64,000 nt of DNA from Tetradesmus obliquus (taxonomy: Eukaryota > Chlorophyta > Chlorophyceae > Sphaeropleales > Scenedesmaceae): contig CP126195.1 of NCBI GenBank assembly GCA_030272155.1, positions 2,835,001 to 2,899,000 on the forward strand, in the 5' to 3' direction. The stretch's first letter is position 1. Every line of letters starts with the position of its first letter. Position numbers and translations under genes: made by a program. This document shows positions 34,831 through 47,400 of this stretch, piece by piece. Below the pieces are notes generated by a model that did no database searches, was not told the origin of the DNA, and worked only from the letters and a program-made list of their open reading frames with translations.

Positions 34831-35866
34831 CTGTATGAATATGCATACGCATATCCGGGCAGCACAACAGAGGCAGGCACACAGCACACAGGGATAGGCA
34901 CAGAGGGAGTGCAAGCATAGCAGCAGCATGAGCAGCACAAGCAGCAGAACCTGAAAGTGCAGTGGAGCATATGCATGGTGCAGCTGCTAGAAAGATAGTA
35001 GCGCTGCAAAGCAGCAGCAGCAGCCACGACTGTAGCATGGGTCAGGTGTGCAGCACATGGTGGGGTGCGACCTGTACACAAGCTGCTGCTCAAGGGGCTC
35101 AGCAACAGACCCTGCCACAGGCTACGCTGATCTTATATACTACGTTACAACAAACATATGAAGCTATATGTGTGCAGTACGTGAGCGCACCGCGTCGTCC
35201 CTTCTGCGCCTTGCTCTGTTTGGTAGCCTGGGGCGGTGAACCTCCATCCTGGGATCTTTCACGCAATCAAAACAAACATTCTAGCTATCTAGAAGCTTTG
35301 TTTGCATACAAGCAGCACCAAGAGTTCGAATCCACGAAGGAAAGCAAAGCTCCGATGTGCAAAGAGGCTCTGCAATGCGTAAAACTTTGATTTACAGTTG
35401 GATCGACACAAGCAGGAGGTCACTACATAAAGGAACTTCAGGATTGCCGGTAACTGGCAGTGACAAGACTTGCTGCTGCAGGGTACACTGGGCCCCAAGC
35501 ACAAAGTACAGCATCGGACGCAAAGAACTTTGAAATGATGCCGTTTGAACATAGTAGCAGCTCCGCCCTGCGCACCCTCAAGCAACCCTAATGTGGTAGC
35601 TGCTGAAGAGGTGAAGGGTGATTCTCCTACACCTCGCAGCATGAACTGCGCGCAGCTGACCCGTCGAAATCTACCACCAAAAACGTTCACACAGGGCTCG
35701 ACGCTTGCAGCCGCACTGTCAGGCATGCGGCTCGTTCCAGAGTTGCTGTACAGTACTGCACGCCCACAGCAGCAGCCAACCTCTGCCGGAAAACCCAACC
35801 TGCAAACGCCCGAACATAACAACAACAACAACAACACACCATTCAGCCTAGCTGCCGCTGCTTGGC
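34831..35866. other. DHHC-gene 5' region and CDC40 3' region
   Basis: Holds the unresolved first exon(s) and promoter of the minus-strand DHHC gene and the 3' UTR of CDC40. A reverse-strand TGTAA (TTACA at 35392-35396) could be the CDC40 poly(A) signal. 35819-35837 is an AAC-rich run. Confidence 0.4.
35132..35139 (-). promoter_or_regulatory. Candidate TATA box for the DHHC gene
   Basis: The minus strand reads TATATAAG here, about 300 bases upstream of the first supported exon. It is a good TATA match in a GC-rich context, but no transcription start evidence is available. Confidence 0.35.
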
Positions 35867-38430
35867 TCAGTCCCAGTACTTGATGAGCCCGTCCCAGCCG
35901 CATGTGGCCACCTTGCTGCTCTCCATGGGGTGCCACGCCACGCCAATGCACACGCCGTCGTGCGCCTTGATGGTGCGCACCACCTTGTAGGGCTGAGCCC
36001 ACTCCCAGAAAAACGCACGGCCCTCGGAGTCGCCTGGAAACATGGAAACACAGCAGAGAGCAGGGCGGTAAGCAGCAGCAGCCAACGCACGGCAGTGAGC
36101 CCACTCCCAGAAGAAAGCGCGGCCCTCGGAGTCGCCTTGAAGACAGACATAAGGGCAGAACAGCACAAGAGCAGGGCATGGTCACCGTTTAGCGAAAGCA
36201 GCATCAGCCAACGCACAGCAGCGAGTGTGATCGGAGGCAACATGAGACACAGCAGCAGCGAACATGGCAGTCGCCACAGAATGGCCTATGCTCAGCAGGA
36301 GCCTGCAGGACACCCTTGTAGCACACGCATAATAAACTTTGTTCGTGCCGATATTTAAAAGGTAAGCCCCATGCGCACGCACCACTCATCACGTATTTGC
36401 TGTCTGGGCTGAAGTTGACCTGGCACGCGTAGCCGGCCGTGTTGTGGCCCTTGAAGGTCTTCTTGCGGTTCTGCTTGAACCGGTCCTTGGTCATGTACGT
36501 CACGATCTGCACACGCACAATACACAAGTGTGCCAGCAAGTGGTGTGCAGAGGGGTGTTCCTTCCGCATTCGGCAGTCGAAGTGGATGCACTGTCAGCAC
36601 ATGCCAATTTGCCATGAGCACACATTGCATAGTCAACCTAGCATGTCTGTCAATGCATGATGAGTTTGGTCGCGCATCTCGGTGCAGCAGTTGCGTGCAA
36701 CATGCAGCAGCGCGTGTCACACCCCACAGCCACTGCCTCACAGAACAATTCCGCCCGCTGCGACGCAACGCAAACAACTTGCATTGATTCAGGATACCAC
36801 GCACTCGCACAGCACTCACACAGCACCGCACACATCACACCAGCTGACTGACATCATGCCATGCCTGTGCCCCCACCTGGTTGTCCAGCGACTGGCAGAT
36901 GATGGCGGTGCCTGCCGGGTTGGGCGTGACCGCGGGCATGCTGTGCATGCTGGGGTCAGCGATGTACTTGATCTGCACGCGGAAAGAAAAGAAGCACAGG
37001 GGTTTCTTTACTCTGCTTCTCAGCGTGATGAATCACAGCAGAGCAAGGGCGTGCTTCTCTGCACCAGTATGTTGAAGCCCGACCCAACCACATTCAAGTG
37101 CATTGATATACCCTGAAGGAACAGTAGCAGCAACGCCTCTTTTAAATATGCGGCCATGGCAACAACATGCTGCAAACGGGGTGCCAGATGATACTGTCAT
37201 GTCAGGCAGCAGCCCACCTGCACCGGGATGCCGAACTCCCACACGCGCAGGCTCTTGTCGTCGCTGCTGCTCACGAAGCGGCGCGCGTCGTCGATGAAGG
37301 TCACCGTGTTGACCGCGCCCAGGTGGTAGTTGTACTCCTGCAAGAAAAAGGTTGAGTTGGGCACAAAGGCAGCGAGTAAGCCACAGCACACAGCACACAG
37401 CACAGAATCACAAAACTGATGATGCCACGTGAGCTACAGCCAGATTACTGGTGCACAGACAGTAAGTTGTACTCCTGCAGGGCGTGTCACACATGCCACA
37501 GGCAGGCTGGGGTTGGGGCAACACATCAGCACATCAGCATGAAGGTGCGCAGTTGATTGAAGGTGCATAGTTGATTGAAGGTACATATGCCTTCTCAACA
37601 ACGTATATATCAATCAGCTAAGCAGCCGTGCCCGCACCTGCTCCACGTCGCCCGTGTTGAAGTCGAACTGGTAGATCTTCTTGTCTGCGCAGCCCGCCAT
37701 GAGCACGTTCTGCTTGTCGTCCTCGGGGTGGAACACACCGCAGAAGTACAGCTTGCCGGTGTTGAGCGTGGTGATGACCTGGCACGCAGTACAGCAGCAC
37801 AACAGTACAGAAGCACAGCAGTACAGCAAACTGCATAAGTTTTATGGTGCACACCGCAGAGGTACAGCTTGCCGGTGTAGATGGTGGTGATGACCTGGCG
37901 GGCAGTACAGCAGTACAGCATTGTAGCAGTACAGCAATACATCACAATGCATGTGTTACATCGCGATGCACACCACGGAAGTACAGCTTGCCGGTGTGGA
38001 GGGTGGTGATGACGTGGCGGGCAGCACAGCAGTAGAGTCAAGCAGCACATCAGTGGTTCAGCACAGCAGCAGCTCTGCTGCATCCAGTGCAGCTGCCAGA
38101 AGGGAGCGTGGAGTGACCAGGATGAGGGCAGTAGCGCCACCAGGCAGGGTACCAGTACAGCAGTACAGCAGTACAGTGCGTCAGCTTCAAATTATAACAT
38201 AAACAACATAAACAACACGCAAATTTGCAGCGGCTGCTGCCTGGTCACCTGGCCAGTCTCCGTGTCCCAGAGCCGGATGTTTTTGTCGTAGCCCACGCTC
38301 ACAAACTTGCTGCCGTCGTTATTGAAGTTGATGTCCTTGACGCCCTTGGAGTGGCCCAGGTAGGTGCGCATGCACTTGTAGCTGCCCAGCGCATCCCAAA
38401 TCTTGACCTTGCCGTCAAGGCCTGGTGGGG

Positions 38431-38481
<51 letters not shown>

Positions 38482-41242
38482 CTTGTGGACGCAGAATGGA
38501 TGCTGCTACTACAGAGATCTTGACCTTGTCGTCCCGGCCTGTGCAGCGGCCGTAGCAGCACAACACAGTTGAACACAGTGATGCCTGGCACAATGATGCC
38601 TGGCACAACACAGCAGGCCTCTTCACATGATTGGCCACGCAAACAGCGCCCCAGATCAGACCAAGAACAAGTTATGACACAGGGCATCACTAAAACACGC
38701 TGTGAACATAGCAGCAGCAGCAGCGCGCGCCCCTGATGTCACCACCTGCCCACCTGCCAACAGCATGAGCTGCCCTGCCCCCGGGGAAGAAGCGGATGGC
38801 GTTGACGCCCTTGGTGTGGCCGGACCAGGTGTGGATCCACAGCAACCCCTGCCATCAGGCCTTTTCAAACCCTGCCACAGGCATCCTGCTCAATCCAAGA
38901 CCAACACCAAGGGCCAACTTGTTTGAAACAATAAAGCATTAGAGACAACAAACAGCCTGCGGCAAACATAGCAGCGCCAGCAGCCACACCTGCTGACAGC
39001 ATGAGCTGGCCTGCCCCTGGGAAGAAGCGAATCGCGTTGACGCCCTTGGTGTGGCCGGACCAGGTGTGGATCCACAGCAACCCCTGCCATCAGGCCTTTT
39101 CAAACCCTGCCACAGGCATCCTGCTCAATCCAAGACCAACACCAAGGGCCAACTTGTTTGAAACAATAAAGCATTAGAGACAACAAACAGCCTGCGGCAA
39201 ACATAGCAGCGCCAGCAGCCACACCTGCTGACAGCATGAGCTGGCCTGCCCCTGGGAAGAAGCGAATCGCGTTGACGCCCTTGGTGTGGCCGGACCAGGT
39301 GTGGATCCAGCGCTTGGGCAGGAAGCACGCGTCACTCTCCTTCTTCTTGTCCCGTGGCGGCACCAGCCACGAGCGGCCCTGCAGCGCAGCAGGCAGCAGC
39401 GATGGCGGCAGGTATTCGTCATACATTGTTATTGTGCAGGAGGCAGTGTGTGTGAGAGCTGAAGACAGGCTGGCTGAGGCAAGGCATCGCCGCAGAGGCG
39501 GCCCACAGCACCCATGCTAGTCCTGGTCCTTGTTAGGGTGGCCATGGAAGCGGCAAACCACAAGATTCAACTGCACCTCTAGTAAATGTAATAATGTATC
39601 TCGAAATCTATCTGCAATGGCGTAACTTGAAGTTCTGCATCCACGCCAGTAGTCATTCACAGCATCATGCGCCAACCACTTCGCTCGTACGCTTGGATGC
39701 TGAATGGAATATCTCTGTCAACAGCACCCCACCCCACCTGGTAGTCCTTGTCAGCCTTGCCGTGGTACAAACAAGCACATACCCTCTCTAGTAAAATGTC
39801 TAACAATTCTGCAGCAGCCATGCGACCACAGTGCCGCCACCCCACCTGGTAGTCCTTGTCAGCGTTGCCATGAAAGAGGCACCAGGCATGTGTTCAGCAA
39901 CGCCTCTCAACTTATTGTCGGTAGTAACATCTACAGCAAACCTTGTGCAGCAGCCATGCCCCACCTGGTAGTCCTTGTCAGCCTTGCCGTGGAAGAAGCT
40001 GGTGGGGCCGCGCGCCTCCACATCCTCAGCAGCAGTCGCCTCCTTGGCCTCAGCAGCCTTGGCGATGTGCGCCCGCTGCTCCTCAGTGAGCTCAGGCACC
40101 TGCAGCACAAAACGATACAAGAAAGTTGTGATAAGGGTGGTCGAGGATGGGGCGATAACGAGCTGGCCATGTGCCGCTGCTCCTTGGTGAGCTCAGGCAC
40201 CTGCATACGCCAACCAGTCAAGAGTAGGGTCAAGGGTCCCATTGAAGCGGAAGTACAGATGCAACAAGCTAGGCCTGCCTTGAATGGCAGGCAGCGCAGA
40301 GGAAAGAAGACAAGGGCCGGCAGCGCCTACAAGCACAATGTTCCAAAGTCTTCAAACCTCCTCTGCTGCAAAGCAACCAGATAGCAGCCCGCTAATAGCC
40401 TTTGCCCTCGCAGCAGTTGCAGCGTGGCATGTCTGCCTACAAATCCCAGCTACGCTGCTGGACCACCACTGCAAGCTGCATCCCGCACCCCGCCTGCCTA
40501 CACCTGCCATCTGTTGCGACAGCATTGGCCACACAAAACGCCACAGTGGTTCATCAAAAGTAACATCAACCCACCTGCGCCTGCTTCTCAGCCCACGGCA
40601 GCCTGTTGGTCAGTGCAAAGGGCTGCCCGGCTGCTGACTGCGCCTGCGCCTCCTGCTGCAGCCGCTGCTTGCGCTCCGCTGCTGCTGCCTTCTCCTCAGC
40701 AGTCTTGCGCCGCTTGGCTGCGTTGCCGTACACCGTGCCGCCCTGCAAGCGCAAGCAACACATATGTCTCTCTGTGTGTGGGTGAATGAGACGCAACCAG
40801 TGACCTGCATATGGCGGCACCTTCTAGCACTGCCTGGTCCGTTGCTGCTTTGCCGTACGGCCGTGCCGCCCTGCATGTAGATAGACACAAATGCTGCGTG
40901 AGGCGGATGTATGGCCTGTATCTGGCTGCACCCTCTGGTGCTGCCCACACTTTCTGAAAGGCAGCAATTCTGCCCTGCTTGCAGCAAGTTGCGCGATACA
41001 TCCACTATACACCAGCAGGAGCAGCAGCGGCAGCAGAATGCCCAGCGCGCAGCCTCACCTGCGCTGCGTCTGTCTTGCCGACCAGCGCCTGGCTGCCGGG
41101 TGCTGCTGCGTAGCCCATGCTGTGGTAGGTGTTGTACTGCTCGTCAAACGCGTACGACTGCAGGTGCGTGTCCTCCACATGGCCGGCCCTGTGGTTCTTC
41201 AGCCCGGCTGCTAGCCCGTCTTTCTGGAAGGGGTGCGCAGGC

Positions 41243-41278
<36 letters not shown>

Positions 41279-41514
41279 GTCATGGAAGGCAGCAACAACA
41301 ACATGCGCCATGCATGCGCTGATAGTCCTGCTGTGCTGTGATACGATTGTGCAGGGACAGAGAGATGCACGTTGCCATGTGGCGGCATGCGACTGCTCGC
41401 CTGGACATCGCCATGGGATTGCAACCTGTTGTGCTGCGAATGCAGCTGAGCCCCGCTAGCAGTTGCCAGCCACAAACCATTGCCACGCGCACCCGCAGCA
41501 CCAGAGTATTTGAT

Positions 41515-41564
<50 letters not shown>

Positions 41565-42678
41565 GCCCTGCTCACCTACTACTGGTGCTGCCATATCTCT
41601 GTAGGGCAGGTTGTACTGCACAGAGCGCGCATTGGGATCTGCAATCACACACATGTCAACACATGTGTCATGTACGAAGTGAAGGCACCAATGGTGGGCA
41701 TGACGATGCATGTTCAGCACTGCAGCAACTACCAGACCTGTGTGCAGCCCTGTGCTTGGCGGAGACGCAATGCAGCAGCCAGCGCTTGCTTGGCACATGC
41801 ACTGCAGCGCTTTCTGCTGCTGCCGCCGTTGCCGCCTCAGCCGACTACAGCTGCTGCCGCTGCTGCCATTGCTGCTGCCGCTGCTGCTGCTGCCGCCAGG
41901 CATTCATTCACCTAGGTAGTGCCGTGTCTCTGCTTCAGTGACCGCCTTGCCTTCCATGAGCACCCGCCCTGCAGTGTCGATCTACAGCACAGGCAGGGAA
42001 ACCAGCAACAGCCGTGCACACACGCGGCAACAGCAACATAGTTAACGACATGTAGCAACTGCAGTTGAGGAGGCGCCCCATGTGAAGCCAGCAACATGTG
42101 CTGCCATGGTGTACAAGAAAACAGCCTGTCATACATATACGCACGAACATCAATCAGGCAGTAGCTGCCTAACCGACAACCGTGCATTACTGTTGTGCTG
42201 GGTGCTGCTGCAACTGCAGGACAAACTGTGGTGAAACCTCAGTTGCTGCATGCTGCAACTGCCTCCTTCTCAGCTTCCTGCAAAGCAGCTGCTTCATGCA
42301 CAGCAGCGAAAGAATGAAGCACTGTAGCAAAGTGAAGCTCACGTTTGGAGCTGCTGTGACTTGTACCGGCAGAGAGAGCTTGAACAGCTCTGCATCTGCT
42401 GAAGGGCTGCCTGGGCACTCCTCATCATCATCGCTGCCCCTGCAGGACATGTCAGCAGCATTTGAAAACAACGACAGCTCGCAGGCATCTAACACCACAG
42501 CTGACTCGTGCAGGATGCTGCAGATGCAAGCATGCAATCACAAGTGCCATGGGCCGTACAACAGCAGGGCAGTGTGGCACTAGTTGGGTTGCCAGCAAGC
42601 GACTCGGAGCGATCATGGAAGCATAATTTGCTTATGTGACGGACATGAAGCTTACCCGTAGTTGCCCAGCAGATCCAT
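35867..42678 (-). CDS. CDC40: Pre-mRNA-processing factor 17 (CDC40/PRP17), WD40 splicing factor
   Basis: Second-step spliceosomal WD40 protein of the nucleus. Fourteen exons (5'->3'): 42656-42678, 42343-42439, 41912-41981, 41576-41638, 41059-41243, 40575-40742, 39965-40099, 39225-39378, 38249-38421, 37638-37778, 37218-37337, 36877-36972, 36383-36506, 35867-36033. They close in phase to 571 residues; human CDC40 has 579. It starts MDLLGNYG with an acidic patch (SDDDEE). [19 protein letters not shown] and [14 protein letters not shown] match the conserved N-terminal half. WD blades run from ~250 on ([54 protein letters not shown]), ending [10 protein letters not shown]. Almost every intron of this splicing factor gene contains echoes of adjacent exon ends. 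Confidence 0.95.
36094..36141 (-). repeat. Echo of CDC40 last-exon acceptor
   Basis: Copy of 35996-36040 (acceptor plus first coding bases for [12 protein letters not shown]), just upstream of the real acceptor in transcript direction. A third, weaker fragment is at 36199-36227. Confidence 0.85.
37851..38030 (-). repeat. Two decaying echoes of the CDC40 exon 10 acceptor
   Basis: The real start of exon 10 (37735-37785) is copied at 37851-37911 and 37969-38030. The nearer copy keeps the CCAG acceptor; in the farther copy it reads CCAC, so the splice site is lost. Confidence 0.88.
38432..38481 (-). repeat. (CTG)n run just upstream of CDC40 exon 9 acceptor
   Basis: On the minus strand about 16 CTG units lead into CTCCCCCCACCAG, the acceptor of the exon whose top is 38421. 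Confidence 0.88.
38515..38547 (-). repeat. Echo of CDC40 exon 9 start
   Basis: Resembles 38398-38430 (ATCTTGACCTTG then a GGCCTG acceptor context) with several substitutions; it lies beyond the CTG run. Confidence 0.7.
38745..39310 (-). repeat. 235-bp tandem repeat containing part of CDC40 exon 8
   Basis: Units 38841-39075 and 39076-39310 are essentially identical. A third, diverged partial copy covers 38745-38840. Each has the coding segment for [20 protein letters not shown] and a donor. Only the 39225-39378 version connects to the upstream part of the exon. Confidence 0.92.
39733..39878 (-). repeat. Two echoes of CDC40 exon 7 donor end
   Basis: The exon 7 end (39961-39996, encoding GKADKDYQ plus GTGGGG) recurs at 39733-39768 and 39838-39878. 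Confidence 0.85.
40169..40204 (-). repeat. Echo of CDC40 exon 7 acceptor
   Basis: Copy of 40064-40104 with changes. It keeps GAGCTCAGGCACCTGCA, the acceptor context, and lies upstream in transcript direction, so exon 7 is flanked by echoes on both sides. Confidence 0.8.
40858..40880 (-). repeat. Short echo of CDC40 exon 6 acceptor
   Basis: Resembles 40731-40753 (GTGCCGCCCTGCA). Short, so weaker than the others. Confidence 0.6.
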
Positions 42679-44462
42679 GGCCCGCTGCGCCCGCTAGGGC
42701 TGCTGCTACAGTAATAGCACCAAGGTGCTTGCTTGTTTCACATGCCCGCTGGCCGATGCATCGAAATAAACCTGCTAACAGCTTTTAAGTACGTCGAGTG
42801 TAGTGTCGAAACGGAAATAAGTTGAAGACAGAGTGAGCTGGTGGATCAATAAGCCGTGGGCGTGATGTGCTGTCTATTAACAGGCAGAAAGCAAACGTTG
42901 CGTTTAACTATCGTGAGACTGATTGGTAGTGCTGTTGACGCTTTGGCGGTTGTCGATGGGAGCAGCTGGGCTGAGCCCTCGAGCCCTAATGCACATGACA
43001 TATGACAGTAACAGGCACAAGTCCAGCGCTGGGAGTGAAGCTACAAGGAGGTTTTGCAGCATGTTCTGTTCAGTGCATGTCACAAGTACTCCGGCGCTCG
43101 GCACACAGCCTGGCAAGCAGCATACCAAGCTTGCTGAGCAAGACCTTGCACGGATGGGCAAGACCTTGCAACGTCCACCAGCGTGATCACATAACGTCTG
43201 GGCACACCAGTTGACATGTGTTGCCAAAGCAAAATTGAGCTTATCGTTGTAGGCACCAAAACTGTTACAGCACCAGCAAGGTCCGTCATTCGACCTATGA
43301 CTGATTCAAATGGAGCGCCGCCATATGGCATCACCAGTGAGATCGACATCGCCGCCAAGCTGCAGCAGCAGTACAGCCTCAATGCACCTAGCCTGGCCGC
43401 TTGGCAGGAGGTGCAAACATGCTGTTGCGCCCCGGCACACCACAAGGTACGCCACATGAAATAGTCTGCAGAATTCAAGCCAGCTGCAGGTGGGCAGCTC
43501 TAGTTTCTTCAACGCTGCATCAGTGCTTGAGCAATGCTCAGCAGAGGCCCAGCCAGGTATGCATAGCTTTCATCAGTCACAACAGCGCATGACAAGACTT
43601 ATATAACAGGTTTGATGGGCACACCCATAGTTAGCAGTGATACGATCCACAAACTGCAGCACCAGACCGTCTGGTGACCATGCACTGTTGCGCAGTTGGT
43701 ATGTGGCTGTTCATTGTTGCAGGTGCTTGATGACAGGAGACAACACCAGCTGCTGAAGGCCACACCAACTCACTAGACAACACAGCTGTCGCCGCAGAGC
43801 ATGACATAACAAGATGCATTCTTGTACAGCATACAGCATATGCTGCACAACTTTCCAACACCTTTTTCTGCAACAGAGGGCTGCAGCAGTCCAAACCACG
43901 CGGCCACTTGAGGTGAGGCGGCAGGGGGTGGCACCAGGCAGGCACACATAATGCACAAACCTTTTTTGCTATGTAGCTGTACACAACACATAACCACAAC
44001 ACCAGAGGTTGATGTCAACTGCAGGGGGGACAGGGAGCAGCAGAAGGCCAGTCAGACTAACACACCTGTGCCAAGAGAACATATGCTTGAACATACATAG
44101 CCGGCAAGCAGCAATTGCTGTCACAGCAGGGGACGGCCCCAGCTTACAAATGCTTGGTGAAACAAAGGACAAAGGTGAACAAAGCGAAATTGTGCTAGCC
44201 ACCACACAAAAGCAGTACACAGCAGGCCTTTCAGCTGCCGACTCGGCCCTGGACACCATGCATCAGCACTGCAAACACAGGAGAAAAAACTGTACATGCG
44301 GTCAGCGCCAGCTGCATCACAGCAGCGTGGATGTCGAAGAAACACCATGCTTGAAGTATAGTACACAGTGCATAATGTTGTCGCACTGCATGCACTGTGC
44401 AAACAGGCCCTAGCCAGTACCACGCGGGACTGCCTGGCTGCGGCAACCTTCCAATGCGTGAC
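42679..44462. other. CDC40 upstream region and carrier A 3' region
   Basis: No gene recognised. A plus-strand open segment at 43231-43440 has protein-like composition (MTDSNGAPPYGITSEIDIAA) but no family I know and no clear splice partners. TTACA at 44144-44148 could be the carrier A poly(A) signal on the minus strand. Confidence 0.35.
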
Positions 44463-47400
44463 CTACGCCACTGCAGCCTGAGCACCATGCACCTTGCACA
44501 CAACAGCGTCAATGCGCTCCTCAGACTCAGCGATGAGCTGGCGGGTGCCCTCCACAGTCAGGAAGATTGCTGCGTTCACAGGGACGGCGCGCAGCATAGC
44601 TGGCACCACACCGCGCCACAGGCCAGCAAAGCCCTGCAGTTGGTGACAACAGAAGAGGCAGGTGAACCAACATGTCAGGCTCAGCCTGTTGCAACGGTAG
44701 CAGTGCACGGGCAGCAGCAGCGCATGTTGATCTGGGCAGCTCACAAGCATGCACGTGCAGCTTTTTTGCTTGCAGGCAAATTCCTGCTGCAGCAGCAAGA
44801 TGTGTTGCAGGAAAATTCCTGCTGCAGCAGCAAGACAATACTATTCTGGCAGGGCATGTGGCTGTCCAGCTGCTGCCTCCATTGAGCCCTGTAGCTGGCG
44901 CTCACCTCAACCTGCAGGGAGCGCTCCAGGCAGTCCAGTGCCCCCTTGAACTGTGGCTTGCTGAGGGAGTCTGCCTGGATCTTGGACTTGACGGTGTCGA
45001 TGGGGAACATGCTGCCCCACAGGCCAAAGCCGGCCATCACACCAGCACCCATCACCTGCAGTGCGCAGCCAGCAGCATTGGCTGAGAAAGAAGTGGCAGC
45101 TGCATCCACCTGCCTTGCACTCAGCACCAGGGATGATCAGTACGTGGTTTTTGGGCCACGTACTAGCATTAGTACGCGTACTAGTACGTAGTACGCGGAA
45201 GTACGTGCCAAAGTACGCTGTGTCACCACTGAGGACGAACGTACTTACGTTTGAGTGCCCCGAGGCCGACCCCGACTCCGATTTCCCTGCGCGCCTACAG
45301 CTCCGATTGGCCTGCTGACATCCATTTCAACCCCAACGCAGCAAAACGATGAAATACTTCCTCTTTCGACCTGTGCCTGGCACCCACTTTTACGCTGCTG
45401 CTGTTCTGAGTGAGTGCTGTGGGAAACCATGGACTGGCAGAATTATGATGTTGAAGAGGCTGATGGTGATGACAGTAATGCGGATGATGCTTATGATCCA
45501 AAATTTGAAGGTTTTGGCCGAACTGTTGTGTGTGTGTGTCTACTGGACTTGGCTGAGCAGTGGGAGTACGCGCTGGCGGCGCTGCTCTTCCTGCAAGGGC
45601 ATGCCAGCTGGCAGCTCTCCTTCCGAGGGTGCAAATCCATGCCACTGTGGTGTATCTATGTGACAGCATGTTTCAAATAAACCGCTTCAAGGCTGGCAAG
45701 GCAGCTGCAGCACGCATTGACTGGTGTGTTGTGCAGCACTTCCCTTGTCAACATATCATATCTAATTATTAGAGTCACAGCAGTAGGAACACAGTGCTTT
45801 TGCAGTCACGTACTTTCACCGTACTACACTCACGTACTTACACTACAGGCCAGCGTACTGGACGTACTACGTACTGCGTACTACGTACTACGTACTGATC
45901 ATCCCTGCTCAGCACCAGTTGCAGAAGACGGCAGCCCATCTCACGCAGCGGCACCTCCCAGCTTCGGCGTGATCTCTGCTGCAGGGCCTGGCAGAGTTGG
46001 CAAGGCCGAGCTGCTGCTTGCTACTAGGCACGGCTGCGCTGCAGCACGTTTTACAATTCATAAACCCACCTGCCAGTACTCCAGGTCTGCCTTGGTCCTG
46101 CCTGGGCCAGCCAGGCCCCTGATAGCTGCCTCATAGCCGAAGAAGAACCAGGCGTAGCCCTGCATGTCGCGCAGCAGCGTGGACATGTAGCCGGAGTAGA
46201 TGCCGCGCAGGCCGTGGTTGCGCAGGATCTTCTTGGCGCAGTCCCAGTTGCCCTGCAGGAACAGCAGCAGGAGAGCAGGCAGCAACAGCAGCAGTAGCAG
46301 CAGCGGTTGCAGGCAGCAGGAAAGCTGTTAAGGGGGAAAGACCCTAAATCAAAAGTTCTCAGATGGGGTTGAAACTTTGTGGGCTTGGTCTAGGGATGCT
46401 TCAAACCTACACCCCAGGGTATGCTTGATGTGTTAGTCAACTAAGAGGGGCTATCCTGCAGCAGCAGTGTAAGCTGGAAGCTGTCCACTGGTCAATGCAA
46501 CAACAGCAAAGCTGCACCTGGCTGGTAGCCACTCCTGCAAGCATCCTTCACGGCAGTGAGCTGTGCCTTGCACTTGTACACTGTATAGCAGTGCAATGTG
46601 CCTGCAGCTCCTGGTGCTGCTGTACGATGTAGCTGTGCTTTGGGTAGAAGCAGCTGCCATTGCTGTGCAGGACTTGCAGCGAAGCTTCGTTTTGTGCCCT
46701 TTGCACAGGCAAACATGAGAGCAACTCTGCATATACACCAGATTCAGCGTGCTGCAAGCAGCGGGGTACTCCTTCGCACCTCGTAGTTCTCCTGGGGATT
46801 GAGGTGGCCAGCAGCGGCACCCTTCATCTGCGCGAGGATGTTGTTCTTGCGCACCATCTGCATCTTGGTGCGGATGTGCTCAGTGGGAGTCGACACAACA
46901 GATCCAGCTGCACCAGCAGCAGCGCCTGCAGCCAGGATCTTCCATGGCGTGAAGGTGCCTGGTGCGTCGCTCTGCTCAAGGTATGCTCTTGTTTTGGTGA
47001 AGGTGGGGAAGTGGATGCCCAGCAGCACCATGTTGCCCAGCAGCGGCGCAGCGGCGCCTTTGTAGAAAGCAGAGCTGCCTTCAGACTTCATCATCTTGCG
47101 CACGCAGTCCAGGCCTTGCAGGAACACGGCAGGGGAGGCGAAACAGCCATGCCTAGGCGTCAGAGGCCGATGAGTGGCAAGCGCTGCAAAGCAATTAGCT
47201 TGGTGGATGCCAGCAGCGACATATGTTGTCGCATTTGAGGTCAAGCTAGCGGCAACAGCAGTGATGCTGCTCCCATGGGCCAGGCACTGCTGCATGGCAG
47301 ACACAAGTCGCCTGCCGGCTGTCAGCAGGAGAAGGTTGCAAGCCAAGTCAGCAGCACCGCTGCCTCGGGTGCCAGCCTCACCTGAGTTGTATACCATCTC

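Noticed and set aside
32677..34938. 753-residue minus-strand open frame as a stand-alone gene
   Set aside because: It ends by reading through a GTGAG donor (the TGA is inside it) and its start lies before a likely acceptor at 34831. It fits better as an exon of the DHHC gene, though separation is not excluded.
43080..43478. Open frames on both strands between CDC40 and carrier A
   Set aside because: Neither strand shows a known motif or a splice-compatible neighbour.
45299..45680. Coding sequence inside the hAT-type element
   Set aside because: Short overlapping open frames without transposase motifs; the element is best seen as non-autonomous.
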